Shown here: in pieces, positions 12,752-13,106 of the stretch
Layout of the letters: the number at the start of each line of letters is the position of its first letter
How positions within the stretch are numbered: the first letter of the stretch is position 1
From: Nitrosopumilales archaeon CG_4_9_14_0_2_um_filter_34_16
GTDB lineage: Archaea; Thermoproteota; Nitrososphaeria; Nitrososphaerales; Nitrosopumilaceae
Assembly: GCA_002788515.1 (NCBI GenBank)
Contig: PFRJ01000077.1
Location: forward strand, 1 to 13,106
Direction of reading: 5' to 3'
DNA length: 13,106 nt
Position numbers and translations under genes: made by a program
Notes under the pieces: generated by a model
What the model saw: the letters and a program-made list of their open reading frames with translations, nothing else
Told to the model about the DNA's origin: nothing
Databases searched by the model: none

Positions 12752-13106
12752 TCAGAAAAAATCAGACATAGTTTTTTGTTTTATCAATCCAGCAATATTT
12801 CCATGTGAAAGCCACTCAAATTTGCTAATACTCATCATATTAGATGCTAAATTCAAAGCATGATCAAAATTATCTGCAATTACGGGATTTTGAAGCATGG
12901 CCTTACGAATACCCTCACGAACTTGCCAAACGCCAACAGGGATGGCATATTCAGGTCTAATTTCACGTAGAATAACAACTCCTGCTTGAATTTTCTTTTT
13001 GTGAAGGTATTCTAAAACTCCCAATTTAGCTGCAAAGTAAGCACCTGCAATTGCAGGAGGATGATCAATTCCACGTGCATCTTCATAGTCAGAACCAAAT
13101 CCCATA
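12752..13106 (-). CDS. nreA: Nre-family DNA repair protein, C-terminal part (cut by window edge)
   Basis: Only the last ~117 residues are present; the 5' part lies beyond the window, so the Met at 13105 is probably internal. The visible segment has the conserved Nre pattern of a helix rich in Ala, IAGAYFAAKLGVLEYL, then VVILREIRPEYAIPVGVWQV and REGIRKAM. The protein ends in QKTMSDFF, a textbook PIP box (Q-x2-[LIM]-x2-F-F) for binding the sliding clamp PCNA. In Haloferax, NreA acts with UvrABC in repairing mitomycin C damage and depends on its PCNA-binding motif. A similar cytosolic repair role is inferred here. Which Nre paralogue (A or B) this is cannot be settled from the tail; the PIP box favours NreA. 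The gene converges on the membrane-protein gene, 66 bases apart. Confidence 0.85.
   Translation of the reverse strand, partial: MGFGSDYEDARGIDHPPAIAGAYFAAKLGVLEYLHKKKIQAGVVILREIRPEYAIPVGVWQVREGIRKAMLQNPVIADNFDHALNLASNMMSISKFEWLSHGNIAGLIKQKTMSDFF

Noticed and set aside
1..13106. CRISPR array, tRNA/rRNA genes, insertion sequences or a defence island
   Set aside because: Spacers were read on both strands; no regularly spaced repeats, cloverleaf-like genes, transposase or nuclease/toxin modules were seen. The gene content is housekeeping.

Overview
The window is an AT-rich stretch of archaeal chromosome. It most likely comes from a Nitrosopumilus-like ammonia-oxidising archaeon (Nitrososphaerota/Thaumarchaeota, group I.1a). 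The evidence is a transcription factor B gene, an archaeal-type adenosylhomocysteinase with a C-terminal Asn-Ser-Trp, a free-standing cobalamin-binding subunit of methylmalonyl-CoA mutase (used in the thaumarchaeal hydroxypropionate/hydroxybutyrate CO2-fixation cycle), an archaeal Nre-family repair protein with a PCNA-binding tail, many small cysteine-rich proteins, and frequent TTG starts about 25 bases downstream of TATA-like boxes, which suggests leaderless mRNAs. The taxonomic call is inference from gene content and protein style; no rRNA or tRNA gene was seen.

Layout. Bases 1-2371 hold a 53-residue zinc protein (-), a ribbon-helix-helix-like DNA-binding protein (+) whose stop codon overlaps that of TFB (-), and an 86-residue cysteine-rich protein (-). 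Bases 2372-3956 hold the mutase small subunit (+) converging on ketol-acid reductoisomerase ilvC (-), with a 39-residue zinc ribbon just upstream of ilvC. Bases 3992-5409 hold a SelB/EF-Tu-like protein (-) with no recognisable GTPase motifs, a small Lys-rich reading frame that looks frame-disrupted (+), and a 76-residue basic protein (-). Bases 5410-5807 contain no convincing gene. Bases 5808-9497 are a compact minus-strand operon ahcY-metG-alpha/beta hydrolase. From 9573 the plus strand carries a small Rieske ferredoxin, a spacer with two hairpins, and the overlapping pair nadE-cysS, then a two-helix membrane protein. The window ends in the 3' part of an nre repair gene (-).

How the genes relate. 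Most are housekeeping: basal transcription (TFB), translation (metG, cysS, SelB-like factor), amino-acid and cofactor synthesis (ilvC, nadE), methyl-cycle recycling (ahcY) and carbon fixation (mutase small subunit). The clearest functional grouping is ahcY with metG, which both handle methionine/homocysteine; an uncharacterised hydrolase lies 2 bases behind metG. I found no defence island, CRISPR array, transposon or phage module. The best leads for something undescribed are small or divergent elements: the DNA-binding protein interlocked with TFB, the GTPase-dead SelB-like factor, altered methionine-pocket residues in MetRS, the paired-hairpin spacer, the cysteine-rich miniproteins and the broken Lys-rich frame.
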